A DNA stretch of 64,000 nucleotides, from the NCBI GenBank assembly GCA_949987705.1, contig OX465282.1, positions 89,392,070 through 89,456,069 of the forward strand. The letters run 5' to 3'. Shown here piece by piece: positions 44,101-54,699 of this stretch (positions are counted from its first letter, which is position 1; the number at the start of each line of letters is the position of its first letter). A model generated the notes under the pieces. That model saw only the letters and a program-made list of their open reading frames with translations, had not been told where the DNA came from and ran no database searches. The DNA comes from Thereva unica (lineage: Eukaryota; Arthropoda; Insecta; Diptera; Therevidae). Both the position numbers and the translations under genes were made by a program.

Positions 44101-44657
44101 ATTCTAGAAAAATAATTTTGTCATTTCCACATTATATTTATGTAATTTAAATTCACTCATCTTATATTAAAAACAAAATATTTAAATAAACGCATGCAGC
44201 AGATGAAACATAATTTTTATTTCTCATTACTGTGGGCACGGGAGTTACTTCGAGGAATTTAGTCGAGGTTGAGTTGAAGTTTCAACCACCGTATATGATG
44301 TCGAGTTGAGTTCACTTCAGGTTTAAATAGAGTTGAACTGAAATCTAAACCAAACCTCAACTTATTGTTTAAAATTCTCATTTATACATACGGGGTGTCC
44401 TTTGGGACTTCTTCCGTGTGATGTGTCACCTCCATATCAATGCCCGGCGATTCTCGCACTAAGTGAAACTCAAGTCATCGATATTGATTTCATGCGACTG
44501 GGTATAGCTTAGTATGTAAGCCATATACATATGTTAGGAATGATGTAGCTTTCCAGAAGGTGTGCAATGGTACATCTTCTGAATTTAATTACGGGTCAAA
44601 ATAATTCTTCATAGCCACGTCATATTCTTCTGTTTTCTATAGAGAAGTGCTAATATA
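44101..44657. other. 3' flank of paralogue B; no other gene
   Basis: Contains the polyadenylation signal and about 450 bp of spacer; a TTGAG/GTTGAAGT-rich patch at 44260-44370 is locally repetitive. No motif-bearing frame. Confidence 0.4.
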
Positions 44658-46644
44658 CAGGGTGTTCCAGACCACCCGTCCAGGCTGATTATTTTGAAGA
44701 GTTTCAAAAAAAAAGCCTGAACAAAAAAAAACACGTATTCAATATTTTTTGAAACTCTATCCAACCATACCAAAAACACCCCCATCCCTTACCCTCTGTT
44801 AGGGGTAGGGGGTGCAACTTTAAAAAATCAAATGGAAACGCCTATTTTTTTGCAGATTTGGATTTGTCAGAAAAAAAGACAAACATTTTGTCCGAGAATT
44901 TTTTTTAACTTCCCAGTATAGGAAGTTATTGTAATCGGTCCGAAAATCGAAATCGAAAATTTCAACGTATTTTCATCTTTCAAGGTCCCAGGAGCATGTT
45001 AAGCAAAAAATTGGGAGGAAGTATGTGTGTGTGTGCGTACGGATGTGGTCATTTTTTCCTGCACGCTATCGTGCGAACCAGAACTGATATCGACTTCGTT
45101 GAGGTGTCGTTCGAAGCGTATTAACCGATATATGATCTGAAAATATTTTCATGAAATTCGGTCCAGCAGTTTTTTTGTTTAAGCGACGTATGTGATTTTT
45201 GTACCTGCACGATATCGCCCGAACCACGAAAGATATCGTTTTACTTGAGGTGCCGCTCGAAGCGTATTAGCGACAATATAATCTGAAAAGAATTTTATAA
45301 TATTCGGTCGAGCGGTTTTTTGGTTTGGAAGAAATGCTCTGAAAAAAATTTCATAATATTCGGTAGGGCCTTTTTAGTTTAAATAGAAAAACTTCGGCTA
45401 ATTGTCGGAAAGACCTTAAATTGACAAGTTTTGCTAATATCTAATAAACTCAATGGAATAAGACCCGTTCTAAACGAAGTGATCTTTTTTGGGTTCTGTA
45501 CAGCGATAGCGCCTTCGAACAAAACATCACTTGTAAAAATCCGACAAGCTTTCAAAATCGTGGAAAAATTTCGTTACCCTTTACAAACCGCGCGAATTTT
45601 TCAAACCTTGGATTAGCACTTTTTCACGGGGAATTGTTTTCTAAGCGTGATACAGTTTCAGAAAATTGCGGTTCATCCCGGGTAGTAGTTACCGCAAAAT
45701 TTGTTCTTTTTGGTTAAGTCTGACAAGTACTTAACAGTTACAGTTTTGCCAATATCTCCGGAAAGCTTTGGAACTTCCAAATGAAGTCATTCGCTTCTCA
45801 GTTTGTCAATGGCGCTTCAACACGCTCAATACTAATTTGAACACCCTCTTTAGTGCAGCGAACGAAATACGGAGGAAATGTTTGTTTGCTAACGTTCAGA
45901 AAAAACAAATTCTCTAGAAAAATCTTGTGGACTTACTACTATTATAGTTATTTGAACTAGCTTCTCTCGGGATTGCTTTGTCATTAGTTCTGATACTAGC
46001 CAATTTTCCAGTAGTGCTAAACGAATAACAATTTTGTAAGTAGTCAGTTTATTCCATCTTCGTTCGTCATACTGGGAAGCTCATCGTGTGGACCGAAGGG
46101 GTCAAACCAACATCCCAACTAGTTCGATTTGCGGTAGATGGCACTGCAATCGACTAAAAACAGTTCCTAATTTAGATACATAAGTAAAAATGAATTTTTA
46201 TTTTATTATTTTAATTTTTTTGAAATTTATTATAGAAAAAAATTATTTTTGTTTTGTTTTTCCTATTTTACTATGATTTTAAAATTTTTTGTAGTAAATT
46301 TCAAAAAAATTAAAATAATAAAATAAAAATTCATTTTAACTTATGTAAATTAGGAACGGTTTTTGGTCGATTGCAGCGCCATTTACCGCAAATCGAAAAA
46401 AAATTCTCAGACAAAGTGTTTGTCTTTTTTTCTGACAAATCCAAATCTGCAAAAAAAATTAGGGGTTTGCATTTGATTTTTTAAAGCTGCACCCACTACC
46501 CCTAACAGAGGGTAAGGGGTGGGGGTGTTTTTGGTATGGTTGGATAGAGTTTCAAAAAATATTGAATACGTGTTTTTTTTGTTCAGGCTTTTTTTTGAAA
46601 CTCTTCAGAATAATCAGCCTGGACAGGTGGTCTGGAACACCCTG
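44658..46644. mobile_element. Palindromic TA-flanked transposon, split by a Helentron-like insertion
   Basis: Begins CAGGGTGTTCC and ends GGAACACCCTG, with TA on both sides, the Tc1/mariner-type duplication. The two arms are complementary over their entire length (for example CCCCTAACAGAGGGTAAGG on one side, its inverse on the other), so the original was a near-perfect palindrome of about 770 bp centred near 46260. The left arm is broken at 44906/46123 by the insertion described separately. It has no coding capacity. Confidence 0.8.
44907..46122. mobile_element. Helentron/HINE-like insertion of about 1.2 kb
   Basis: The intact right arm of the surrounding palindrome shows exactly what was interrupted, so the ends are well placed. 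No target duplication is present and the insertion is between T residues. The 5' end starts AACTTCCCAGTATAGGAAGT, a small hairpin. An inverted copy, ATACTGGGAAG, lies about 45 bp inside the 3' end, followed by a GGACC-GAA-GGGGTC hairpin and a terminal CTAG. Asymmetric inverted repeats, a 3' hairpin and a T-T target are features described for Helentrons and their non-autonomous HINE relatives. The interior has two 140-bp repeats (about 45052-45190, 45195-45350) sharing TTCGAAGCGTATTA-like words. No coding. Confidence 0.65.
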
Positions 46645-46649
46645 TATGT

Positions 46650-46800
46650 AGGTAATGAAACCTCGACATTAGCCATCGCAGCGAATCTCCGCATTTTAAT
46701 TTCCCACCCGGAATATGAAAACATTGTTGCGGGTGATTTTAACCTTTATAATGCCAATTGGCTAAATTACTCAAATGGCACCAGTGTTTCTGACAAGGTT
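46650..46800 (+). pseudogene. Non-LTR endonuclease fragment
   Basis: The frame reads ISHPEYENIVAGDFNLYNANW; GDFN before N-x-W is the endonuclease core of Jockey-type elements. It abuts the palindromic element on the left and the hAT transposon on the right. Confidence 0.7.
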
Positions 46801-46990
46801 GGGTTAGCTCAGTGGCGGATCCAGGGGGGGGCCATTGGGGCCATGGCCCCCCCCAAACCAACAAGTATCACTATTGTTTAAAAAAAAAATAAAAAAAAAT
46901 TGTTCCACTTTTCCACATTCTGTTCACACCAAGTGTGACAAACAGGTAAAAAGATTCGTGGGTCATCAGCATTTGAATCAGTATCATTAG

Positions 46991-47572
46991 TTGGTATTAT
47001 CTGACAAGGATCAAGGACTCTATTGCAAGTATTGCGTCATTTTTGCGGCCGGTGAATATGGCGGGCATCAGGCAAGCGCACGTATGGGTAATCTTGTGAA
47101 AACGCCACTGAAATCATTTGCAAAACTGACTGGAATACGAGGTCATCTTGAAAGCCACTTGAAAAATCAGTATCACAGAGATGCTGTAGAGGTCGGGCAG
47201 GAATTTCTTCGCCGCTACCACTCAAAAGATCCTGATGTTGTAAATATGATTACTACTCAACACAAAAAAACAGTTGAAGAAAACAGAGTCAAATTGCGCA
47301 GCATTGTTGAAACAATAATCTTTTGTGGACGTCAGAATATCCCACTTAGAGGCCACAGAGATGATGGTAGGATTGCGAGCTGTGACGATGTGGATGTTTC
47401 TTTTTCGACGAATGAAGGTAATTTCAGAGCTTTGCTTCAACTTCGAATGCTTGCTGGAGATGCCGTTTTACAAGAACATCTGAAAAACGCATCATCTAAT
47501 GCTTTGTATACTAGCAAGACCAACAAAATGAAATCATTGACTGTTGCAAAAATGAAGTGCAAGAGCAGCTAA
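46991..47572 (+). pseudogene. hAT transposase, N-terminal part (TTF-type zinc finger)
   Basis: Contains LYCKYCVIFA, then ASARMGNLVKTPLKSF, and H-L-x-x-H-L-K-N-Q-Y-H, the TTF-type zinc-binding domain (C-x2-C ... H-x3-H). The next block (IIFCGRQNIPLRGHRDDG) is the standard start of the DUF4371 region. The frame runs out at 47572 because of a one-base shift at about 47520. An in-frame stop also precedes residue W-like sequence near 46987, so the true start is uncertain. It would bind the transposon ends. Confidence 0.85.
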
Positions 47573-49113
47573 TCAATCAGGTGCTTCAATCAGGAATTTA
47601 TAGCATCATATTTGATGAGACTACTGATACGTCGCATACCGAACAACTTAGCCTTTCTTTACGGTATTTTTACGAGGGCCAAATCAGAGAAGATTTCTTA
47701 TCTTTTGTCGATTGTTACGAATCTATTCGCAAGGAGGACGTTGCTGAGCACGGAGAGAAACGACTTTCTGGCGAGGCTCTAGGTCATATAGTGCTGGATA
47801 TTGTCAAGTCTTTTACTTTGGATACCTCAAAATGTGTCGGGATCGGAACGGACAACTGCAGCGTAATGATTTCTGGAAACCAAAAGAATCTGGGAGCTGT
47901 TGCAACAATCCAGCTTGAAGCAACGAATGCCAAAAGATGCCCATGCTACAACCATTCTTTGAATAATTATCTTGCAAAGACTTGCAGTGTGGCGTCCTGC
48001 AGAAATGCTATGGGAACAATGAAAAAAGTGACTCAGTTCGCTAATGCTTCAGCCAAACGGGCTCACTTATTTCGACAAGAACTCGGTATAGCTTTCAGTG
48101 GGCTTTGCGAAACTAGATGGGCGGAAAGACACGATGGCGTTTTGCAATTTCGTACAAATTTGCCAGGAATCATGAACGCACTTGACAAAATCGAGAATTG
48201 GCAGGACAAGTCAACATCATCGGAAGCTTTTTGTCTTCGCAGTGTCCTTGAAAACAGCGACTTCTTGGTTTCAGCAATTGTTCTATGCGATGTCCTGGAA
48301 ACTACACAACAACTCAGTACTCTTCTGCAGTCTGAGTCGTTAGACTTGGTTTGTGCAAATGATGCTCTTCCAGATGTGTTGGCTATTCTACAGTCACATC
48401 GAGAAAAAGCATCTGAATGCTTTAAAAACCCATTCGTCGAGACGAAAATGATTACAGAAGAAAGAGGTATTCAAATTACCACTCCACGCAATTCCTCAAA
48501 AGCCCGACAAGAACATCGATCTAATCCACCGGCAGATAACGTGGAAGAGTTATACTTGAGGTCAGTTTATATCCCGGTCTTAGACTACGTTATTGCAGAT
48601 TTGAAAGAACGTTTACCTAAAGATACCTTAAATTCTTTTAATCTGGCCATATTCATTCCGAGCCCTATAACTGATAGCAGCGAAGATGTCAATAAAGCAT
48701 TGTCATTGGCAATCCAATATAAGGATTTTCTTGAAGATGTAAGGGGAGCTGTATCCTTTAAAATGAAAAAGGAGTATGAATCCTGGAGACAAAAATGGAA
48801 CCGAGAGAAGGAAAAGGGAAGTTCCATACCCGAAACTGCTGTTGCGACATTCAGTTATTGTAACAAGGATCAGTATCCTATCATCAGCACAATGATACAG
48901 ATATTGCTTACGCTTCCATCAAGTGTTGCGACAGATGAACGGTCCTTTTCAACATTACGTCGTATTAAAACATGGCTGAGGACCTGCATGGGTGAAGACA
49001 GGCTTACGGGTCTAGCCCTGCTAAATATTCACCATGATATCCATATGAATATTGATAATATTATCGAAAGATTTGCTAAACAAAAAGCAAGAAGACTTAA
49101 TTTTATTATTTAA
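47520..49113 (+). pseudogene. hAT transposase, catalytic and dimerisation part
   Basis: Continues the same protein in the next frame. IIFDETTDTSHTEQLSLSLRY carries the first catalytic acidic residue; a C-V-G-I-G-T-D-N-C segment the second. After that come CPCYNHSLNNYLAKTC, LCETRWAERHDGV and, near the end, TLPSSVATDERSFSTLRRIKTW, the hAT C-terminal dimerisation motif. About 530 codons are open without a stop, so only the frameshift near 47520 and the uncertain start separate it from a full-length gene. Ends with a normal stop at 49113. Confidence 0.9.
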
Positions 49114-49289
49114 ATAAATAAAAGTTAAGTTAAGTTATTTCAATAACTAAAAACAAAATCTTTGTGTTTTTATTTATATTTGTGAAGCTCTACAACCCTT
49201 CGTCAAAAGCTTAAAAAATTCGCCAATGGATGAGGATGGCCCCCCCCCCAAAATGAATTTCTAGATCCGCCACTGGGTTAGCTTAGGTT

Positions 49290-50370
49290 AGATATGGCTG
49301 AGGTGCTGGTTCACAACCCAAACACTTAGGTAGGCCAAAGGGCTAGGCCCATTGTGATACCAAAATGATCCCACTTTAAACCAGATGTTAAAGTGTCTTT
49401 TCTTCGCTAAACCACCTTGAAGATGCAATTAATCTTCTTTGTTGCGGGATCCCCAACCTCGGGATTTCCTAGGCTAGGGTGCTTAGGAAGAGTTCACCAA
49501 AAGTAGTAAGCCTCCTTTTGCTTAGGGCTAAGCAGTGAGAGAGAAGGTGTTTTAGACTTTCCTCCTCGTCTAGATTCTTACAGATGCTGCAAAAATCGTA
49601 GGTTTCGAGACCTAAGCGGCCGCATGCATCCCTATCAGACAGTGTCCGGTCAGCACTGTCACTGTAACTGAGAGGTCTCGTCTACTGAGGCTCAGCAGTG
49701 AGGTGGTCCACCTGAGGTCATAGGAGGGCCAAGTCAATTATGCCAAGGTGCGATTGTTAAGATCTCTCCAATGCTTCTGTGCTAGTTGCATTGTGTGGTG
49801 TTTGCATTGGAGTTTAAAAGTGGCGTAAGACATACTAATCCTTTCCTTTCCCGGAAGGAGAGTTGCGGTCGTGCCTTTCCTAGCCAGTTCGCTAGCTAGA
49901 CAGCTCCTAGACAGTTTCCCTTGAATATCTAATAACATGTAGACAGTCCGATTGCTATCGCCTTGCTGGTTGATTTGCAGATCAGCCTGTTGTATGGCTA
50001 GAGCCTCCACTTGGTATACATACATTGCGCGTAAACGGAAGGAGACTTTGATCCCACGTTCCGGTAAGAAGACTCCTCCTACTACTGGACCCTCGAGCTT
50101 AGAGCCATCAGTAAGAAGTTTATGGCATCCTGAATACTATGTGGTCTATTTCTCCATTCACGACGTGGAGTTCGTTGTTCTTCGTAAAGGTGACCTCGGA
50201 TGTGCGAAAATCAATATCTGTGGGAATGTTGACAAAGTCTAGCGCCTTAAAGTGCCCTACGCTGATCCCGGTGCAAGATCCAGATTCTTTTAATCTAATC
50301 CCTGCGATAGTCACATTTCCTCTTGACACAAGGTTCAAAGCAGGGAGGTATTGTAGGGACATCGTCCCAC
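49290..50370 (-). pseudogene. Non-LTR RNase H and C-terminal knuckle remnant
   Basis: Minus-strand reading: 50120-50377, then 49738-50140 with LTDGSKLEGPVVGGVFLP and YQVEALAIQQAD (RNase H with D and E positions), then ASELARKGTT, and 49500-49660 with C-R-A-C-G and C-S-I-C-K-N-L-D-E-E-E-S, a Cys/His tail of Jockey/R1-type elements. It is a 5'-truncated, frameshifted copy. Confidence 0.7.
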
Positions 50371-50738
50371 TACTCACGTATTACTTGACTGCAAAAGACT
50401 TTGCACAAAAGCATAGCAAACTTGCATCAAGTAATATTAAAAAAATTTAAAACAACAAATAAATTAATTAGTTGTCAATATAAAAAATATCTTTTGACGT
50501 ACATACTTATGTATTTAAGAGTTTATCACAAAATAAGAAATTAAATTATTATTAAAACAGATATAAAGACTAAAATATAATTTATATTAAAACTGTTATA
50601 AAAAACTTATAAAAAACTGTCCACAAATAAAAGTTCATAATACAACAACCTTAGTGTTAACAATAAAAGATAAAGCTGTTAAAAAACAAAGGTGTTTAAA
50701 TTAATGTAAGAAAGTGGATTGGAGCGAAGTCCAATAAG

Positions 50739-50755
50739 TGGTGACCCCGACTCCC
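50739..50755 (+). other. Primer-binding site of the Gypsy element
   Basis: TGGTGACCCCGACTCCC, the typical TGGTGACCCCGAC of insect Gypsy-type elements, placed directly after the probable LTR. Confidence 0.7.
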
Positions 50756-51094
50756 TAGTGGGGAAAAGAAAAAAGAGTAGGAAATTTTTTCAAGTTATTA
50801 AAATTGGTTCTCAACAATTAATTCAATAGGACGAAAAACAAGAAAGGATTAAGATAAGAGTTTTGATTACATTATATTTAAAAGATTAATTATATATATT
50901 TAAAACATTAATTAATTTAATTTCACATAAATTAAACACATTTATTTAAAATATTTAATTTCTCATTTATTTAAAATATTTAATTACTAATCAATTATTA
51001 ATAGAATTTTAAAAAGATTTCTTGTTTGTGTATCGGTTTACCGTTGAATTTAGAAACAATACTTATATCTTTGCTGGTTTCATCATTTTGTTAA

Positions 51095-51720
51095 ATGGAA
51101 AGGCAGAATTTTTTAGATAATTCTTTTGTGGTTGACTTGGAAGAATCCTTGAACAGCCTGGGAGGAGGGGCTGCCGGATCGACATAGGGTTTAGGCGGAA
51201 GTTGACGTAACCTCAACGGCTAGATTCAATCTGCCCGAATTCCATCAGAGCGACCCGGCAGTCTGGTTTTACCAGGCTGAGGCTCAATTTTCCCTTAATT
51301 CCGTAACTTCGGACAAGCAAATGCTGTCCCATATTATGTCCGCTTTCCCAACGGAGGCGACCAAAATACTCCTGCACGCTTTCCCGGATCTCAGCACCGC
51401 CAGCTATACGGATGCGAAGAGGCGATTGCTAGAACGATATGGATAATCGACAGGGAATCGACTCGAGCAGCTGTTGGCAGCGCACGAGCCCCGAGAACGC
51501 AAGCCCCTCAGATTTCCTTAGGGGCTTGCAAAGTCTGGCCCGAGACTGTTTGGGCGATGGGGAGGAGCTCATCCGGAATCTTTGGGAGCGGAGGCTTGCC
51601 AGACACTTCGAGGTGGTGCTCGCCGCATCCGCAGACCAGTCCCTAGGCCAGCTGTCAAAACTGGCGGATTACCGTATGGGAGATTACGGCCCATCCGACA
51701 CAGGCTCAGGTGGCTGAGGT
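51095..51720 (+). pseudogene. Gypsy gag remnant
   Basis: Starts near ATG 51095 (MERQNFLDNSF), then after a stop at about 51187 continues in other frames with QSDPAVWFYQAEAQF, SAFPTEATKILLHAF and, from 51450, ASPSDFLRGLQSLARDC and LWERRLARHFEVVLAAS. These are the capsid blocks of insect Gypsy/Mag-type gag. At least two frameshifts. Confidence 0.75.
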
Positions 51721-52124
51721 GAGGTCGTCGTTGTCCTTGGGGCGGACCGTGCACTCTCTCCAACGTGAAGTCCAGCAATTGCGAGGACTGGTGTTGGGGA
51801 GTGGGCAGGGTCAGGGCCAGGAGTCGACGAGAGGGTCTGCTGGTCCACGGCAATGGGGCTGATCACTGGTTCGTCAACCAAAGGCGCCATCGGCGGGGAC
51901 CAGTAACTCCACCAAACAAGGAGCGGTACCTAAACCCCTCATCTGCGCAGGCGCTACCGCGGACTCTCTGCTACTTCCACTACCGCTACGGTAGTGGGGA
52001 AGAGCGGTGCACCCCACCGTGCGCCTTTAAGAGTCCTGCCTTATCAGAAAAAAAATTAAATTGGCGCGGAGTCGCCACCATCCGTGGGCGTCTCTCAGCA
52101 GAGACGCTCCTAAATATTATATGT

Positions 52125-52480
52125 CCGCGACCAACATAACCAGATCGACTTTTTAATCGATTCTGGCGTGGACATATCTTTAGTTCCAAATCACGTTTAG
52201 GGTACAAACTACATGCCCTAATTTATTCTGCGGGCCGCAAATGGATCCACGATCCAAGCTTTTGGCACGAAGTTGCTGGAACTGAACCTAGGTTTTCGCC
52301 GACGGTTCATCCACAACTTCATAATAGCCAACACAAACAAAGCTATATTCGGTGCGGACTTTCTCACAAAGTTCGAACTCATCCTCGACTTCAAAAAGCG
52401 AGAATTAGTTGACTCACAGACCAGTTTTCGGACTGACGTCTGTGCAACTGGTGAGTATATGATCGAGAGCTTTGAATGCC
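52125..52480 (+). pseudogene. Gypsy protease remnant
   Basis: Contains FLIDSGVDIS (active-site DSG) and, further on, IIANTNKAIFGADFLTKFEL, which is the second protease block before RT. Frameshifts at about 52200 and 52260. Confidence 0.7.
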
Positions 52481-52564
52481 AACATCTTGGCAAATATAAA
52501 GCATTGTTAATGAAGTACACTTCATTAACACAACTACCTAATTTTAACCTACCGGTTAAACACA

Positions 52565-53217
52565 ATGTCCTACTTACCTTTCGTTACCGCGAAGCTCAAG
52601 GTAGCAAAATTGGAGTTTGAACATATGGTTCAACTAGGGATTTGTCGACCATCGTCGTCTCCCGCAGCATCTCCACTTCATCTGGTCCCTAAACGGGATA
52701 CAAATGATTGGAGGATAGATATCCAATTCCGCACATTCACCATTTTTCTGTGAACCTTCACGGGTGCACGATTTTCCCCATTGCACTAGAAGACGTGCAT
52801 AAGACTGCTTTAATAACACCCTTTGGTCTGTTTGAGTTTACTCGCATGCCATTTGGGTTAAGAAATGCAGCCCAGTCATTTCAAAGGTTTATGAATGAAG
52901 TCACAAGAGACTTAGACTTCATTTATGTCTATCTAGACGATATACTTTTCGCTGGTAAATCCGAGGATGAGCATCTCATTCACCTCGAAGTACTGTTTAA
53001 ACGTCTTGATAACTTTGGGTTAACCATAAAGTTATCAAAATGCGTTTTTGGTGTCAGTGAGATCATGTTTTTGGGACATAGTATCAGCAAGGATGGAATC
53101 CTTCCATCACCCGAACGTGTCCAAGCAATTAATGACCTCATAACTCCAACAACAGTTGAACAAATTCAAAATTGTTTAGGAATGGTGAGCTTTTATCACC
53201 GATTTGTTCCTAACTAG
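52565..53217 (+). pseudogene. Gypsy reverse transcriptase
   Basis: Motifs in order: [49 protein letters not shown] (catalytic YLDD), then a [10 protein letters not shown] and [11 protein letters not shown] block. The catalytic aspartates are intact, but the N-terminal part is frameshifted near 52730 and the frame ends in a stop at 53215. Confidence 0.85.
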
Positions 53218-53373
53218 CACAAATGTTAGTGCCAATTAATGAACATTTGAGGAAACTCCTCAATCGTCCATCAACAACAAAAAATAAGAAACAACTTCGT
53301 TGGCCCGCAGAATGTCAATAAGACGTGAAAGCCGCAATGGCTGCAGCAGTTATGCTGATACATCCACTAGAGG

Positions 53374-53830
53374 ATGCGAAATATATGTAGCGTCACAACT
53401 GATGCTTCCGATTTTGCTATCGGAGCTGTGCTGGAACAGTTTAACGGTCAAAGGTGGCAACCATTAGCTTTCTATTCTAAGAAGTTGTCATCTGCTGAAC
53501 GAAATTATTCTGCATTTGATCGCGAACTACTCGCAATCTATGCAGCAATAAAACATTTTCGGTACTATGTTGAAGGAAGAAATTTTGTGGTCTACACCGA
53601 CCATAAACCATTAATACATGCCTTTCACACAAAAACCGAAAGATCCCCGCCAAACAAGACACCGGAACCATATTCCCAGTTCACAACACATCAACATCAG
53701 ACATGTCTCTGGGAAACAAAACGTTGTCGCAGATTATTTATCTCGCTCTTTAGCGGCCGACAACGTTGACACAATCACCTTCGATTTGCCACATCTGGCG
53801 AAAGCACAAGAAGGTGACAAAGAGTTACAA
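53374..53830 (+). pseudogene. Gypsy RNase H
   Basis: SVTTDASDFAIGAVLEQ, then PLAFYSKKLSSAERNYSAFD, ELLAIYAAIKHFRYYVEG and FVVYTDHKPLIHAF. The acidic catalytic positions D, E, D are visible. After a frameshift at about 53640, NVVADYLSRS ends the connection domain. No integrase follows. Confidence 0.85.
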
Positions 53831-53939
53831 CGGCTCCAAGAGCATCCCAGTAGTTGCTCAAAGGTAAAACTAATGCTCACACCAATCCCTTTCACAACTC
53901 ATGAAGTTTGGTGTGAGATTAGCACGGGTACATTACGCA

Positions 53940-54140
53940 TACGTTTCTTCCCTATGGAAAGCGTTTTGTTCGCTTTCTTAATGAACTCTTCTGTGTTTTC
54001 ATCCCTGATAAGCTTCTTGTCCAGGTCTACTCCTAGATATTTGGCACTGTTGCTAAGTTTGAGCCTGACTTTGTTAAGCCGGGGGAGTTAGTGGTGGAGT
54101 TATATACCTTCTCGTGAAGAGGACTAATTCTGTGTTTTCT
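53940..54140 (-). pseudogene. Jockey/R1-type RT C-terminal fragment
   Basis: Minus-strand VNPENTELVLFTRRY followed by a L-x-L-S-N-S-A-K-Y-L-G-V-like segment, the region after the RT catalytic box. Short and isolated. Confidence 0.55.
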
Positions 54141-54312
54141 GGGTTAACAAAGCCAAATATCGTTATAGGCATGGACTTATTAAATCGTTTTGGACTAGAA
54201 ATGAAGTTCACAAGCCAACCAGAGGTAACCAGTACGAATATCTCTGAAACCGATTCAGTCTTAACTATCACCGCACACGAGGAGAATGAACTCGGAAAAT
54301 TTTTACAAAAGT
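54140..54312 (+). pseudogene. Gypsy-type protease C-terminal fragment
   Basis: KPNIVIGMDLLNRFGLEMKF is the second protease block (I-x-G-x-D-x-L). It is separate from the main Gypsy copy. Confidence 0.5.
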
Positions 54313-54314
54313 AA

Positions 54315-54699
54315 CTAGCCAAAATTTGAAAGATTAGGAAAAACTACCTTGTCGAACATAAGATTTGGCTAAAAACCGACCAGCCAACAAAACACCAGGC
54401 CTTTCTAAGGTCTTGTCGGCGTTTCTTATACAGTGTCGAGATGAATGATCCGCATTTATTCTGAAGGGAGCTATCCTGATCGACGGATCTTAAAACTGCT
54501 TTGGAAGGGGGTAGGATTCGGCAAATATAAGTACCCTTCCACCCTCCTTGGCCTCATTTGATCCGCCGCTGGTGCAATCCTAGAATATGCTTGATCAATT
54601 TGGGACTCCATATCTGATATTAATTGCAACAGGTTTGAATTTGTTAAAAGGGATGCTTTATGCTCCCGATTTACCTTTTTTTTATTTTATATGAAAAAA
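54315..54699. other. No recognisable gene
   Basis: Short spacer of unknown origin between two retroelement remnants. Confidence 0.3.

Larger units (their letters stand above)
46810..49275 (+). mobile_element. hAT transposon, complete ends, one main frameshift
   Basis: Termini CAGTGGCGGATCC and (right) GATCCGCCACTG are inverted, and GGTTAGCT is repeated exactly outside both (46802-46809, 49276-49283). Size is 2466 bp. G-runs/C-runs follow each end. The interior encodes a ZMYM1/TTF-type hAT transposase in two overlapping frames. With perfect ends and a nearly complete gene it is the best preserved DNA transposon here. Confidence 0.92.
50390..53830 (+). mobile_element. Gypsy-type LTR retrotransposon, broken, lacking integrase
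   Basis: Order: AT-rich probable 5' LTR (about 50390-50738), primer-binding site, gag, protease, RT, RNase H. Integrase and the 3' LTR are absent; other fragments start at 53940. Several frameshifts and stops are present. Domain assignments are in the separate entries. Confidence 0.8.

Noticed and set aside
46519..46881. 120-codon plus frame as a novel gene
   Set aside because: It is a chance fusion of the palindromic element's arm, an endonuclease fragment and the hAT end.
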